A stretch of DNA of 36,496 nt, taken from the NCBI GenBank assembly GCA_030039035.1, contig JASHQQ010000292.1, forward strand, positions 1-36,496, given 5' to 3'. Positions 21,477-30,282 of this stretch are shown here, piece by piece. Source of the stretch: Acidobacteriaceae bacterium (GTDB lineage Bacteria; Acidobacteriota; Terriglobia; Terriglobales; Acidobacteriaceae). A model generated the notes under the pieces. The model worked only from the letters and a program-made list of their open reading frames with translations, was not told where the DNA came from and made no database searches. Position numbers and translations under genes: made by a program. The first letter of the stretch is position 1; every line of letters begins with the position of its first letter.

Positions 21477-23237
21477 CTACAGGCCGTAATAGAGCGCATA
21501 GAGAACGTTGTGCGCCACCAGTTCCGCTTCATGCGACGGATTGCCTGTCGCCGTCACGGTCTGCCGCGAGTTGGCAAAGACTACGACGGCGATGTCTTCG
21601 GATGGCATAAGCAGCACCTCCGTCGAGAATCCAGGGAGCCCGCCGTCCTTGCCCACGATCTCAGGTACATGGTGGTCGGAATCGGCGGGCAAGACGAACC
21701 AGGCGAGCGCGGACTGCTCGTCGTTGGGCGGGCAACTGGAGAGGTCGGGTTTTCCCACCGAGCAGGCATACGGGGTTTCGGCGATCTCGAATCCTTTGGT
21801 CACCTGCGCGGGCACCGGTCGCCCGTTCACCACCTGATTGCCCAGGGCTGCCGAAGCAAACGCGAGCATATCGTGCACGGAGGAGCCGATCGCTCCCGCG
21901 GGAGCCCAGACGGGAGTGTTTTCGACAGTATTGTTGCCGGGCGCGACGATGACCGACAAAGGCTGCACGTAGGCCAACCCGCCGCCTGTCACCTCGATGT
22001 ACGAGACACGGCCGTCATCCAGATGGGCGATTCCCGTCGCATCCCTGCCGATGAACTCGCGCCCGCCCGTCACCTGCACGCCCGGAGCTTGAGTGTATCC
22101 CGATCCCGTGGCGAGAATCTTGAAGGCGACCACCTTCCCGTTTTGGACGATCACCGCGGCCTTGGCCCCACCCGAGCCGAATGTCACCTCGGCCGGAGCA
22201 ATGTAATCGTCGCCCGCGTGCGTCACTTCGATCGATTTCAAAGTGCCGTCGGCCGTGAGCCTGGCGATCGCCGTTGCGCCCGACCCGCCCCCTCCGACAA
22301 TCGTCACGGCTGGCGCGGAAGCATACCCTGCCCCGGGACTGGTCAGCGCGATCGAAGTGATCTCTCCGTTGAGGACGGATGCCGTAGCCAGCGCCGGTTG
22401 AAAGCCTTGCACGATCTGCGGCGGATTCGGCGGGAGTGTATTTGTTCCCAGAGGATAGGTGTGCGTCATGCCCAGCGGCGTGAGAATCTCCGTCCTCACA
22501 TCGGCCGCCCAATTCTTGAGCGCAGCGTTGGTGAAAGGAGCGTTCGATGGGTCCCCGAGAAGCAATCCGAGCAGACCGATGCTGAAATCCGAATAGTGAT
22601 AGGGCACGGGGACCTGGGTCGCCGGCTTTGCCGGAGTCACGTGATAGTTCATGGGGACTGCGTGGTCAAAGTACGCGGCAAGATCCTGTGCCGTATAGGC
22701 CTGGTAGGTGGGCCGGACCGATGGGATGCACCCTGGCGACGGCGTGGGGGTGCACAGCGGAGGGTAATCGGGAAAACCGCCGGTAAAGTCGCCCAGATCC
22801 TGAAGAGTGACCTTGGCGGTGAGCGGCGGGAGGGTGCCGATCGCGGCCTCGAACGAAGAGAGCGGGTCGCTCAGTTGCAGAAGGCCTGCATCGACATTCT
22901 GGCCCAGCAGGTTGGTGGTAAACACCTTGCTGACCGAACCGATCGAAAACACCGCATCGGCCGTAAACGGCAGCGTCTCCGGATGATTGGGCAGGTGAAG
23001 AGGTATGAAATTTGCCACGCCCGCGTCGATGTACTGCGGAGGCAGGTTTTTGTAGATCACGCCGATCTCGATACCCACCGTGTCGCCGTTCTGGACGGCG
23101 TCCTGGGCGTAAGCCGCCGCGATGGCCTGGATCTTGGCCGCGGTGGGACCCCCCGCCCGCGCGGGCGGCGCTGCAAATTCCAGAACAATCGCGGCGAGCA
23201 GGCCGGTGGGCAAAACCAATCCGATGCGTTTCGACAT
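21477..23237 (-). CDS. Secreted beta-lactamase-fold serine hydrolase with an inserted beta-repeat region
   Basis: 586 residues. Signal peptide about 1-28 (LVLPTGLLAAIVLEFAAPPARA). The class-C beta-lactamase/esterase fold shows SVSK at 101-104 (SxxK), a YSD at 215-217 in the place of the usual YxN, and GLPGFST in the place of the KTG box (preceded by KDG). Between the two, about residues 285-430, lie four repeats of the type IALTSPGAGYASAPAVTIVGGG, each with a G-x-GY and an AP or similar element. Such repeats are not part of the catalytic fold. The gene is divergent from the winged-helix regulator gene, with AGGAGAT before the ATG. The substrate (peptidoglycan, ester or peptide) cannot be told; the degenerate motif residues make activity uncertain. 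Confidence 0.85.
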   Translation of the reverse strand: MSKRIGLVLPTGLLAAIVLEFAAPPARAGGPTAAKIQAIAAAYAQDAVQNGDTVGIEIGVIYKNLPPQYIDAGVANFIPLHLPNHPETLPFTADAVFSIGSVSKVFTTNLLGQNVDAGLLQLSDPLSSFEAAIGTLPPLTAKVTLQDLGDFTGGFPDYPPLCTPTPSPGCIPSVRPTYQAYTAQDLAAYFDHAVPMNYHVTPAKPATQVPVPYHYSDFSIGLLGLLLGDPSNAPFTNAALKNWAADVRTEILTPLGMTHTYPLGTNTLPPNPPQIVQGFQPALATASVLNGEITSIALTSPGAGYASAPAVTIVGGGGSGATAIARLTADGTLKSIEVTHAGDDYIAPAEVTFGSGGAKAAVIVQNGKVVAFKILATGSGYTQAPGVQVTGGREFIGRDATGIAHLDDGRVSYIEVTGGGLAYVQPLSVIVAPGNNTVENTPVWAPAGAIGSSVHDMLAFASAALGNQVVNGRPVPAQVTKGFEIAETPYACSVGKPDLSSCPPNDEQSALAWFVLPADSDHHVPEIVGKDGGLPGFSTEVLLMPSEDIAVVVFANSRQTVTATGNPSHEAELVAHNVLYALYYGL

Positions 23238-23464
23238 AAGTTATCTCCTGATTCCTGGCAGTTCTTGTTAAAAAACCCTTCCGAGGGATTCAATGCCGCT
23301 CTGATAGCGGATCGGAAAAGGCAGTGTCAATGGATCGGCGGAAATCTGTGAATGGTTTTCCGATAACCTTCCAGGCTTTTTACTTGCAGCGGGTTGCAGG
23401 CGGGAATAATCTGGATTGCATCCAATGGGCCCACCTTCGGAGTTCGGCTCGAGCCCCGGGAACT

Positions 23465-25612
23465 ATGGCCGCTCATGGCGCAACTTCCGCGCGCATCGTT
23501 CGCTTCGGCCTCTACGAGGCCGATCTCGACGCGCGCGAGCTGCGGCGCAACGGACTGGTCATCCGGCTGCAGGATCGTCCCTTTGAAGTGCTGGCGATTC
23601 TTCTCGAGCGCCCGGGGGAGGTGATCGCGCGCGAGGAGTTTCGCCAGAGACTCTGGTCCGCCGATACGTTTGTCGATTTCGACGCCAGCCTGAACACCTC
23701 GGTGAACAAGTTGCGGCAGGCTCTCCAGGACAACGCGGAGAATCCGCGGTTTATTGCGACGGCCGGCAGGCGTGGATACCGCTTTATTGCTCCGGCGAGC
23801 TTCACCGGGACCGGGACTGCGCCTGCCGATGTCCCGCTTCACGATCCCGGAGCGGGCTCTCCGGCCGGCACTGTTCCGCACCGGCGATGGATCTACACCG
23901 CCTTGCCCCTGGGTGCGGTTCTGGCAGCCGCAATCGCCGTTATTGCGTGGCTGGCGCCGGAGCCGACGCCGAGGGTGATCAGTGTCCGGCAGATCTCGCG
24001 CGACGGACTTCTCGATCCCTGGGGAAAGCTCACCACGGACGGCGCGCGGCTGTTTTACCTCGATCGCGCCGGCGGCCACTGGACCCTGATGCAGGTGCCG
24101 TTGGCCGGCGGTGAGGCCCAGCCGTTCCCGGCGCCGGCGCAGAATACGCGCGTCGTCGACATCTCGCCCGACCGGTCGGAGCTGCTGTCGTTCGGATTCG
24201 TCGGCCGCAGCTACGACCTTCCGCTGTCGTTGACGCCGGTCGTCGGAGGCCCGGCCAAACGCGTGGGAACCATCTTCGCCGACGACGCGGCCTTTTCTCC
24301 CGACGGCCAGAGAATCTTCTACGACCGGGCCGACGGAATCTACTCCTGCGCACGCGACGGAAGCCAGGTGAAGAAGCTTGTCAGCCTGCCAGGGCGCTCC
24401 GAAGATCCGCGGTGGTCCAGGGACGGGAGGCGACTGCGGTTCACGCTTCATGGGCGCAGTTCGGAAAGCGCCTCCATCTGGGAGGTGTCCGCCGATGGCG
24501 GAAATCTCCACGCCGTTCCGCTCAATTTGCCGATGAACAGCGACACTTGCTGTGGCCGCTGGTCCGCCGATGGCCGGTACTTCTTCTTCGAGGCGGTCAG
24601 CAATGGCGTTCGGACCATCTGGGCGGTGCGCGAGGGTGGCCGGTTCTGGCGCCGCGGCTCCGCAAGGCCGGCCCAGTTGACCTTCGGTCCCACCCACTAT
24701 GGAGGACTCGTCGCCGGCGAACAACCCTCTCGCGCGTATGTGTGGAGCGGCATTGAACATATCGGGATTGCCCACTACTATCCTGCTTCGGGAAGAGTGC
24801 AGCCCCTCATCCCCGACATCCAGTGGACGGGACTGGGCGAGTCGCGCGACGGCAACTGGCTGGCCTTTTCTGCCGGCGGAGAACTATGGCGCAGCAGGGC
24901 CGACGGCAGCCAGCGGCATTCGCTGGCTGCAGGTTATGCGCCGATTACAAGAGTTGTCTGGAGCCCCGACGGAAAGCGCGTCCTGTTTCGCACCGCCGAA
25001 CCCGACAGCTCGGAGAGATTCTTCATCGTTCCGGCCGAAGGCGGTCCGGCAACCGAAGTGCCGGCCGGGAACGGCTCGAGTGAGGTTGAATGGATGCCGG
25101 ACGGACAATCCCTGTTCCTCGTCAAGAGGGAATCCGAAGGCGCGGCGCCGGGAGCGCAAAGCGGAATCTACGAGATGGATTCGCGCAACTGGCGCGGAAC
25201 GAAAATTCCCGGTTCCGAAGGTCTTGTGCACCCCAGCATCTCGCCCGACGGACGCTTTCTGGCCGCCGTGACCCTCTTCGAGCGCGATCCCAATCAGCCG
25301 ACGCGAATCGAGCTCTTTGACGCGCGCAGTCAGTCATGGACCGCGATCGCGCAGGGAGCTCTCGTCAACCCCGTGCAATGGTCGCAGGATTCGCAGTTCC
25401 TGTATTACCAGGATCTTCTCGCCGAGGGCGAGCCGGCATTCCGGTACTCGGTGATTTCGCGCCGGACCGAGCCCTACGCGGATTTCGCCAGATTGCTCCA
25501 GGCCGGGTTTTCCCGCTGCTCCTTTTTCAGCTTCGCCGCGGATGGCGCCTTGATGGTGAACCTGCGCCGAAACGAAGTGAACGTATACCGGCTCGATCTC
25601 GATCTGCCCTAG
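23465..25612 (+). CDS. Winged-helix DNA-binding, membrane-anchored beta-propeller regulator (CadC-like)
   Basis: 715 residues. Residues 11-108 form an OmpR/CadC-type winged helix (RFGLYEADLDARELRRNG, then RPFEVLAILLERPGEVIAREEFRQRLW and FIATAGRRGYRF). A membrane helix follows (IYTALPLGAVLAAAIAVIAWLA, about 143-164). The rest is a TolB/PD40-type beta-propeller with repeated blocks such as DISPDRSELL, FSPDGQRIFY, WSRDGRRL and SPDGRFLAAV. This one-component design is widespread in Acidobacteriota and suggests that an extracytoplasmic signal is passed to the DNA-binding domain; the ligand is unknown. ATG 23465 is chosen over an upstream GTG at 23324, because the upstream residues do not belong to the domain and a possible promoter (TTGCAG 23384, AATAAT 23405) lies between. 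Confidence 0.9.
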   Translation: MAAHGATSARIVRFGLYEADLDARELRRNGLVIRLQDRPFEVLAILLERPGEVIAREEFRQRLWSADTFVDFDASLNTSVNKLRQALQDNAENPRFIATAGRRGYRFIAPASFTGTGTAPADVPLHDPGAGSPAGTVPHRRWIYTALPLGAVLAAAIAVIAWLAPEPTPRVISVRQISRDGLLDPWGKLTTDGARLFYLDRAGGHWTLMQVPLAGGEAQPFPAPAQNTRVVDISPDRSELLSFGFVGRSYDLPLSLTPVVGGPAKRVGTIFADDAAFSPDGQRIFYDRADGIYSCARDGSQVKKLVSLPGRSEDPRWSRDGRRLRFTLHGRSSESASIWEVSADGGNLHAVPLNLPMNSDTCCGRWSADGRYFFFEAVSNGVRTIWAVREGGRFWRRGSARPAQLTFGPTHYGGLVAGEQPSRAYVWSGIEHIGIAHYYPASGRVQPLIPDIQWTGLGESRDGNWLAFSAGGELWRSRADGSQRHSLAAGYAPITRVVWSPDGKRVLFRTAEPDSSERFFIVPAEGGPATEVPAGNGSSEVEWMPDGQSLFLVKRESEGAAPGAQSGIYEMDSRNWRGTKIPGSEGLVHPSISPDGRFLAAVTLFERDPNQPTRIELFDARSQSWTAIAQGALVNPVQWSQDSQFLYYQDLLAEGEPAFRYSVISRRTEPYADFARLLQAGFSRCSFFSFAADGALMVNLRRNEVNVYRLDLDLP

Positions 25613-25710
25613 CAGGTTGCGGAAAGACTCTTTGGAGCCCGGAAAAGTGTCAGGGCGCGACTTCGCCGGGGTCCCCGGCAAACCGGTTTTGCTTGTTGGG
25701 GTGGCCCGGG

Positions 25711-25757
25711 TCGTGCCGCAAACGGCGCAAGATCGACGCAGGCGTTAGCCCCGGCAC
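25711..25757 (+). repeat. Degenerate copy of the GCGGCTTTAGCCGC-type intergenic repeat
   Basis: CGTGCCGCAAACGGCGCAAG followed by ATCGACGCAGGCGTTAGCCC aligns with CTGCCGGATTCAGCGCAAAA and CATCGAGGCGGCTTTAGCCG at 31270-31309. The hairpin symmetry is partly lost here. Confidence 0.45.
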
Positions 25758-25907
25758 AATGCTTCCTGCTCCAATTCGTCTGCGCCTCGCCCTTTTTCCG
25801 CAGCCTGTCCAGCCCGTACATTTTCTGCCGAAAGAAAGCTCCTCGGGCTTTGGCCCTTGATGGAAAATACTCCAGCGCCCGATCTTTCTGCTGGCGAACC
25901 GCAGTTG

Positions 25908-25913
25908 TACAAT
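25908..25913 (+). promoter_or_regulatory. Candidate -10 box
   Basis: TACAAT lies 63 nt before the ATG at 25977. The matching -35 position holds no strong box. Confidence 0.3.
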
Positions 25914-25976
25914 GTGGACGCGTTCTTTCCACCTGCTGGTTGGGAACGCATTCGCTCGCGCGTGAGGTCGAGGAAG

Positions 25977-26702
25977 ATGAAGGGGCTCACATTCCTTCTT
26001 CTCGCTTCTGTTTCCGCGATGGGACAGGCCCCCGGCAAGGCTAAAGTGATCGCCTTCGATCGTGCCGATGCGGAACATTGCAGCGTCGCGACGATCGAGG
26101 GCAGACCGATGCTGCAAACGGTCTACGCCGGGACGAGCGTAGCCGTCGGATTGCCTGCCAGCACGGCCAACGGGGATTTTCGCGTCTTCGTGGTTGTACG
26201 GCAGACCGGCCCCGGCAAGGCGCAAGTCAATCCGGGAGAATTCTCCGCATTGTATTCGGATCCTGCGCACACGCGGTTCCTGACCTACGACAAGGCAGCC
26301 GAGGTGGCCAGGCGTGCGACCGGCACGGAGACACAGCAAGACGGTGTGATGGCCGCAAGCTCGCAGCAAGATCCCGGGATGCAAGGTACGGTTCCCACTC
26401 CGGGCCCGATGGACGACAAGGACCGGCAGGCAAGGTTGCAGCGAATGACCAACGAGGACCCGGACGCGCCGGCAAGAGAGCAGGAAGAGGCGCTCGAGGA
26501 CAAACAGGGGAATTCATCGCCCGGCACCACGGTGACGCCGGACGAGCTTTATCTTCGCCGCGTGACCTTGCGCCGGGGAAACTTTGCCGAGGGCTTCGTC
26601 TACTTCAGAAGGCCGAAGGGATCGAAGCTGAACGTCGGTTCGCGCGACCTGTTGTTTGAGATCGACATCCCGGTGAACGGCGTCGTCTTCCGTTTCAGCT
26701 AA
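25977..26702 (+). CDS. Secreted protein of unknown function
   Basis: 241 residues from the ATG at 25977, preceded by GAGGAAG and followed directly by a signal peptide (LTFLLLASVSAMGQAPG). A longer frame upstream lacks these features. After cleavage the protein has a beta-rich N-terminal part (DGRVFVVVRQTGP-like strands), a disordered middle (about 120-190) rich in Q, D, E, P and T, and a second beta-rich part with VTLRRGNFAEGFVYFRRPKG ending in FEIDIPVNGVVFRF. No catalytic motif is recognised. The stop codon overlaps the stop of the opposing alcohol dehydrogenase gene. Confidence 0.75.
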   Translation: MKGLTFLLLASVSAMGQAPGKAKVIAFDRADAEHCSVATIEGRPMLQTVYAGTSVAVGLPASTANGDFRVFVVVRQTGPGKAQVNPGEFSALYSDPAHTRFLTYDKAAEVARRATGTETQQDGVMAASSQQDPGMQGTVPTPGPMDDKDRQARLQRMTNEDPDAPAREQEEALEDKQGNSSPGTTVTPDELYLRRVTLRRGNFAEGFVYFRRPKGSKLNVGSRDLLFEIDIPVNGVVFRFS

Positions 26703-27688
26703 GGCATGGTCAGGACGGCGCGGAACCGGGCCTTGCCCCGCACCACGCGATCGTAGGCATTCGCCGCCTCCGCGAGGGGGTACGTCTCCACCATCGTTTT
26801 CACTTTTCCCTGCGCCACGAAGTCCAGCGCTTCATAGAGATACTCGGGGCCGTTTTGCTGGCTCCCGATGATCCGGATGCGCTTCGCAATAAGATCGATC
26901 AGCGGGATTGAGATCGGCTCCGCGTCGGCTCCCATGGTGACGAGCCGGCCGTCGGGCCGCAATCCCTGGATGCAGTCCATCATCGCCGCAGTCGAATTCG
27001 AGGTGCTGAGGATGACATCGGCGCCTCCCATCGCCGCGAGGCCCTTGCCGTCGCGGACCACTTCGTCGGCGCCCAGATCCCGGATCATCTTGTCCTTGTC
27101 GGGAGAGTGCGAAACCGCGATGGTCTCGAAGCCGGCGGCCTTGGCGTATTGCACGGCGAGGTGCCCAAGTCCGCCGATCCCGAGCACGGCCACGCGCTCG
27201 TGTGGCCGCGGATCGGCCCAGCGCAGCCCGCCATACACCGTATAGCCGGCGCAGAAGATCGGCGCTGCCTGCTCATAGGAAACCTGGTCGGGAATCAGGT
27301 ACGTCGCGTCGGCATTCATCGGCATGTATTCGGCGTGTCCGCCCTGTGTGTGAATTCCTGTGGCTTTCATATCGGGACAAAACATCTTGCGGCCGCGCTG
27401 GCACCATTCGCAGCGCCCGCATGTGGATTGAATCCAGGCGGTGCCCACGCGGTCGCCGACCTTTCGCGTGGTGACGTCGGGAGCCACGGCGACAATCTCG
27501 CCGACCGGTTCGTGGCCGAGGATCCGGGGGAACGGCCCGGGAAAGTGTCCGAGCGTCTGATGAACGTCGGTATAGCAGATGCCGCTGGCGTGCATCTTGA
27601 CGAGCACCTGATTCGGTCCGGGCCGGGGTTGCGTAACTTCTTCGATCTGCCACGCACTGTTCGCGGCGGGAACAACTGCGGCTTGCAT
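26699..27688 (-). CDS. Zinc-dependent alcohol dehydrogenase
   Basis: Medium-chain NAD(P)-dependent dehydrogenase, 329 residues. Catalytic zinc ligands C38 (SGICYTD), H59 with E60 (LGHEPVGEI) and probably C146 (APIFCAG). The structural zinc cysteines are C90, C93, C96 and C104 (CGRCEWCQRGRKMFC). The Rossmann motif GIGGLGHLAVQ lies at 170-180. It resembles the alcohol-preferring AdhP/AdhT group. A strong ribosome-binding site (GGAGGTATTC) precedes the ATG at 27688. Convergent with the secreted-protein gene on the left; divergent from the peptidase gene on the right. The natural substrate is not determinable. Confidence 0.94.
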   Translation of the reverse strand: MQAAVVPAANSAWQIEEVTQPRPGPNQVLVKMHASGICYTDVHQTLGHFPGPFPRILGHEPVGEIVAVAPDVTTRKVGDRVGTAWIQSTCGRCEWCQRGRKMFCPDMKATGIHTQGGHAEYMPMNADATYLIPDQVSYEQAAPIFCAGYTVYGGLRWADPRPHERVAVLGIGGLGHLAVQYAKAAGFETIAVSHSPDKDKMIRDLGADEVVRDGKGLAAMGGADVILSTSNSTAAMMDCIQGLRPDGRLVTMGADAEPISIPLIDLIAKRIRIIGSQQNGPEYLYEALDFVAQGKVKTMVETYPLAEAANAYDRVVRGKARFRAVLTMP

Positions 27689-27810
27689 GAATACCTCCTC
27701 CTGGCGCGATCTCTGCCAAACCAGATCATATCGTCAGTTATGCCCGGCAGGAAATCTTGCATACCGTGAAACGCCGCGCGGTCCGGTTCCACTATCCAGG
27801 CAGTTACCCA

Positions 27811-27829
27811 CTCTGATTCGCGATCAGAG
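27811..27829. promoter_or_regulatory. Palindrome upstream of the glutamic peptidase gene
   Basis: CTCTGAT and ATCAGAG arms (7 bp each) are separated by TCGCG, 30 nt before the ATG of the peptidase. It may be an operator or an mRNA leader hairpin. No regulator has been matched to it. Confidence 0.35.
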
Positions 27830-27858
27830 AATCCCCCCTGTAAAGGAATAGAAGCAAT

Positions 27859-28926
27859 ATGAAGAACGTTGCGTCCGCCCTTGCGGCGGCCATGGTCCTT
27901 GCTGCGCCTTTGGCCGGCATCGCCCAGAATACACGCCACCTGCAACCCAACGAGCATGCGCTCAATCTGCCTGGCGCCACCACCATCGAAGCTCCCCCCG
28001 CCGGCTTCGATCCCATCGCCGCATCGGACGAAGAGCTCGCGTATTATGGCTTTCCTCCGCGCCCCGACCAGTTCACGCAGGCCAAAGCCTACGCCACCTG
28101 GTTCAGGGCCATGAAAGCCTCCAAGGTCCGCGTCGTTCCCACGCTCGAGCAGACCGCGATCTTCCATGGTCCCGTCAAGCCCGGCAAGGTCGCCGATCCC
28201 ACCGCGGTTGAAAGCAATCCGTTACTCTCGACGCAGGCGAAGGACACCTCCTATTCGTCCAACTGGAGCGGCTACGTCGACTTCAGCGGCGCCGCCAGTT
28301 ACGGATCCTCCTCGTTCTATTTTCTCGTCAACGACTACACGGTTCCCGTTGCCCAGCAGGCCTTCGGCGCCTGCACCGGCGGCTGGGACTGGGGTTCGGC
28401 ATGGAACGGCATCGACGGCTGGGGATCGCCCGACGTATTGCAGGCCGGCATCGAGTTCGACGCCTATTGCTCCGGCAGCACCCGCTCGTCCTACTACTCG
28501 GCCTGGTATGAGTGGTATCCCTACGGAGAAGTGCGCATCGGCAGCTTCCCCATCGCGCCGGGCGACGACCTTTTCGTCGAGGTGTGGCACACTTCTTCCA
28601 CGCAGGGATATGCCTATCTCGTGAACTACAACAACGATCAGGCCGTGGAAGTGGGCTTTACGGCGTATCCGGGATATCCGCTGGTGGGTAACTCCGCCGA
28701 GTGGGTGGTCGAGCGTCCTGCGGTCAACGGCAGCCTGGCCACACTCACCAACTACATCATGGATCCCTTCTGGGACGCCTATGCCTACACCGAGTCGTAT
28801 GCTTTCTTCGAAGTCAACGGCGCCACGCCCGTCGATATGGAAGACAACAACGGCAACGTGATCTCCTATCCCGAATACCTCGGGGTGGAATCTTTCGTCA
28901 TGCACGATACCGGCTCGGCATATTGA
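27859..28926 (+). CDS. Secreted G1-family glutamic peptidase (eqolisin-like)
   Basis: 355 residues. Signal peptide about 1-22 (ASALAAAMVLAAPLAGIAQ). Residues about 25-128 are a putative propeptide. The mature domain starts around SSNWSGYVDFSG (about 132-144), typical of the peptidase A4/G1 family, followed by WNGIDGWGSPDVLQAGIEFDAY (Q195 as catalytic Gln) and SAEWVVERPAV (about 279-289, holding the catalytic Glu). The Tyr/Trp-rich strands in between also fit. Family members are acid peptidases first known in fungi; bacterial versions occur in several phyla. It would act outside the cell at low pH. AAGGA lies 11 nt before the ATG. A GC-rich hairpin follows the stop. Confidence 0.9.
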   Translation: MKNVASALAAAMVLAAPLAGIAQNTRHLQPNEHALNLPGATTIEAPPAGFDPIAASDEELAYYGFPPRPDQFTQAKAYATWFRAMKASKVRVVPTLEQTAIFHGPVKPGKVADPTAVESNPLLSTQAKDTSYSSNWSGYVDFSGAASYGSSSFYFLVNDYTVPVAQQAFGACTGGWDWGSAWNGIDGWGSPDVLQAGIEFDAYCSGSTRSSYYSAWYEWYPYGEVRIGSFPIAPGDDLFVEVWHTSSTQGYAYLVNYNNDQAVEVGFTAYPGYPLVGNSAEWVVERPAVNGSLATLTNYIMDPFWDAYAYTESYAFFEVNGATPVDMEDNNGNVISYPEYLGVESFVMHDTGSAY

Positions 28927-28962
28927 GTTGCCCCTCACTCTGCCCAGCCAGGGCCGGCAAAG

Positions 28963-28992
28963 GACGGGGACGGCGAAACCGCCGTCTCCGTC
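28963..28992 (+). terminator. Hairpin after the glutamic peptidase gene
   Basis: GACGGGGACGGCG (28963-28975) pairs with CGCCGTCTCCGTC (28980-28992) with one wobble; the loop is AAAC. It begins 37 nt after the stop. No T-run follows, so termination is plausible but not certain. An AT-rich segment around 29015-29037 (TCAATATTCCCTTTACATAAAT) may hold a promoter for the next gene. Confidence 0.45.
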
Positions 28993-29147
28993 TGCTGGTT
29001 CGCGGGTCCGGTTTCAATCAATATTCCCTTTACATAAATGCCCGCCGGACCGTACGATGCCTCCACCAGCCAAAGAGCACGCGCGTTTCCACCCCTTCGG
29101 TTCCCCCAACCGCGAGCGCCCTCTGAGCACGTCACGGAGGAACACCC

Positions 29148-30053
29148 ATGAAAATCAGTCCAGTCCTGCTGGCGCTGACCTTCGCGGTCGCCGGGAATTT
29201 GCCGGCCGCGGCGCAAGATTCATCCACCTCATCCATTCCCATGGTCCTGCAGATCACGCGGGAATACCTCAAGCCCTACAAGAGCGGAATGGGACACGAC
29301 AAGACCGAAAGCGCCTTTGTCGCGGCCTTCGCCAAGGCCAAATCCCCGGCTTACTACATCGCGCTGAACTCGATGTCCGGCCGGTCGCGGGCTCTCTACC
29401 TGACCGAGTATCCTTCTTTCGCGGAGTGGGAGAAGATCAACAAAACTCTCGATAAGAACTCCGTGTTGCAGGCCGATCTGGAGCGCGCGGGCGCCGCTGA
29501 CGGAGACTTGCTGGACCAACTCGACAACGTGGTCCTCACCTACGATGCCGAACTGAGCTACCATCCGCACGCCGACGTTTCGCACGCGCGCTACTTCCAG
29601 TTCGCGGTCTTTCACGTGCGTCCGGGCCAGGACACGGAGTGGCAGACGGTCTCGAAGATGTATCGTGACCTGATGGACAAAGCCAATCCCGGCGCGCACT
29701 GGGCCACGTTCGATGTTGCTTTTGGGGCCGACGCGGGCACCTACGTTTCCCTGATCGCGTACAACTCGATGGCGGAAATCGATCAGGAGATCGCAAGCGG
29801 ACCGAAGATTCTCGAAGCCGCGGGCGGTCCCGATGGAATGGACAAACTCATGAAGGTGTTCGGGGCCGCCGTCGACACCTCGCACTCCGAGTTGTTCTCG
29901 GTGAATCCGAAGCAAAGCTACGTGAGCGACGATTGGATCAAGTCCGACGTGGATTTCTGGAAGCCCAGGCCGGCCAAGCCAGCTTCCGAGAGCGCGGCGA
30001 CAAAGCCTGCTGCCAGGCCGGTTGCCGCTGCAGCCAAACCCGGGTCGCGTTAA
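29148..30053 (+). CDS. Secreted protein with two related alpha/beta domains, function unknown
   Basis: 301 residues. GGAGG lies just before the ATG. Signal peptide about 1-23 (LLALTFAVAGNLPAAAQ). The remaining sequence is an internal duplication: residues about 30-135 (TESAFVAAFAKAKSPAYYIALNSMSG, then ALYLTEYPSFAEWEKI) resemble residues about 145-250 (TEWQTVSKMYRDLMDKANPGAHWATF, then YVSLIAYNSMAEIDQEI). The pattern of strand-helix-strand with an aromatic/Asn end suggests ferredoxin-like, dabb/NIPSNAP-type domains. The C-terminal tail is rich in K, P and A and probably disordered. No active site is recognised. Confidence 0.75.
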   Translation: MKISPVLLALTFAVAGNLPAAAQDSSTSSIPMVLQITREYLKPYKSGMGHDKTESAFVAAFAKAKSPAYYIALNSMSGRSRALYLTEYPSFAEWEKINKTLDKNSVLQADLERAGAADGDLLDQLDNVVLTYDAELSYHPHADVSHARYFQFAVFHVRPGQDTEWQTVSKMYRDLMDKANPGAHWATFDVAFGADAGTYVSLIAYNSMAEIDQEIASGPKILEAAGGPDGMDKLMKVFGAAVDTSHSELFSVNPKQSYVSDDWIKSDVDFWKPRPAKPASESAATKPAARPVAAAAKPGSR

Positions 30054-30122
30054 TCATCCGGGAATCGCTGAATCACTGGAAACGCTGACTCGCTTGCCGC
30101 TTTGAAAGGTCATGGCCTGCCG

Positions 30123-30149
30123 GGGCGCCTGGCAACTTGCCGGGCGCCC
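30123..30149 (+). terminator. GC-rich hairpin downstream of the duplicated-domain gene
   Basis: GGGCGCCTGG (30123-30132) pairs with CCGGGCGCCC (30140-30149) with one wobble; the loop is 7 nt. It begins 70 nt after the stop at 30053. No T-run follows. Confidence 0.35.
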
Positions 30150-30282
30150 AGGTCCCGGCGACCGGATTTGGCAGGCGATGGAAAAACCGTGCTTTTGGAA
30201 CGGGAATCCCGGCCGCGCTGTATGCTTTCGATTGCGATGGCAAGTTCCTTTGCAATCGATCGCATCCGTCGGAGAACTCCCT

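Larger units (their letters stand above)
25613..25976 (+). other. Gene-free stretch before the 241-residue secreted protein
   Basis: No gene is supported. The stretch contains a degenerate copy of the hairpin family seen at 31257-31309 and a TACAAT box at 25908-25913. Confidence 0.6.

Noticed and set aside
21462-23351. Plus-strand open frame (629 codons) opposite the serine hydrolase
   Set aside because: The true gene on the minus strand has a signal peptide, a ribosome-binding site and SxxK; the plus frame has none of these and is R/H/G-rich throughout.
23327-24775. Minus-strand open frame (482 codons) opposite the winged-helix regulator
   Set aside because: Shadow of a gene with clear domains; no start signal or domain on the minus strand.
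27776-27829. Riboswitch upstream of the glutamic peptidase gene
   Set aside because: Only one short palindrome is present; there is no larger conserved structure.
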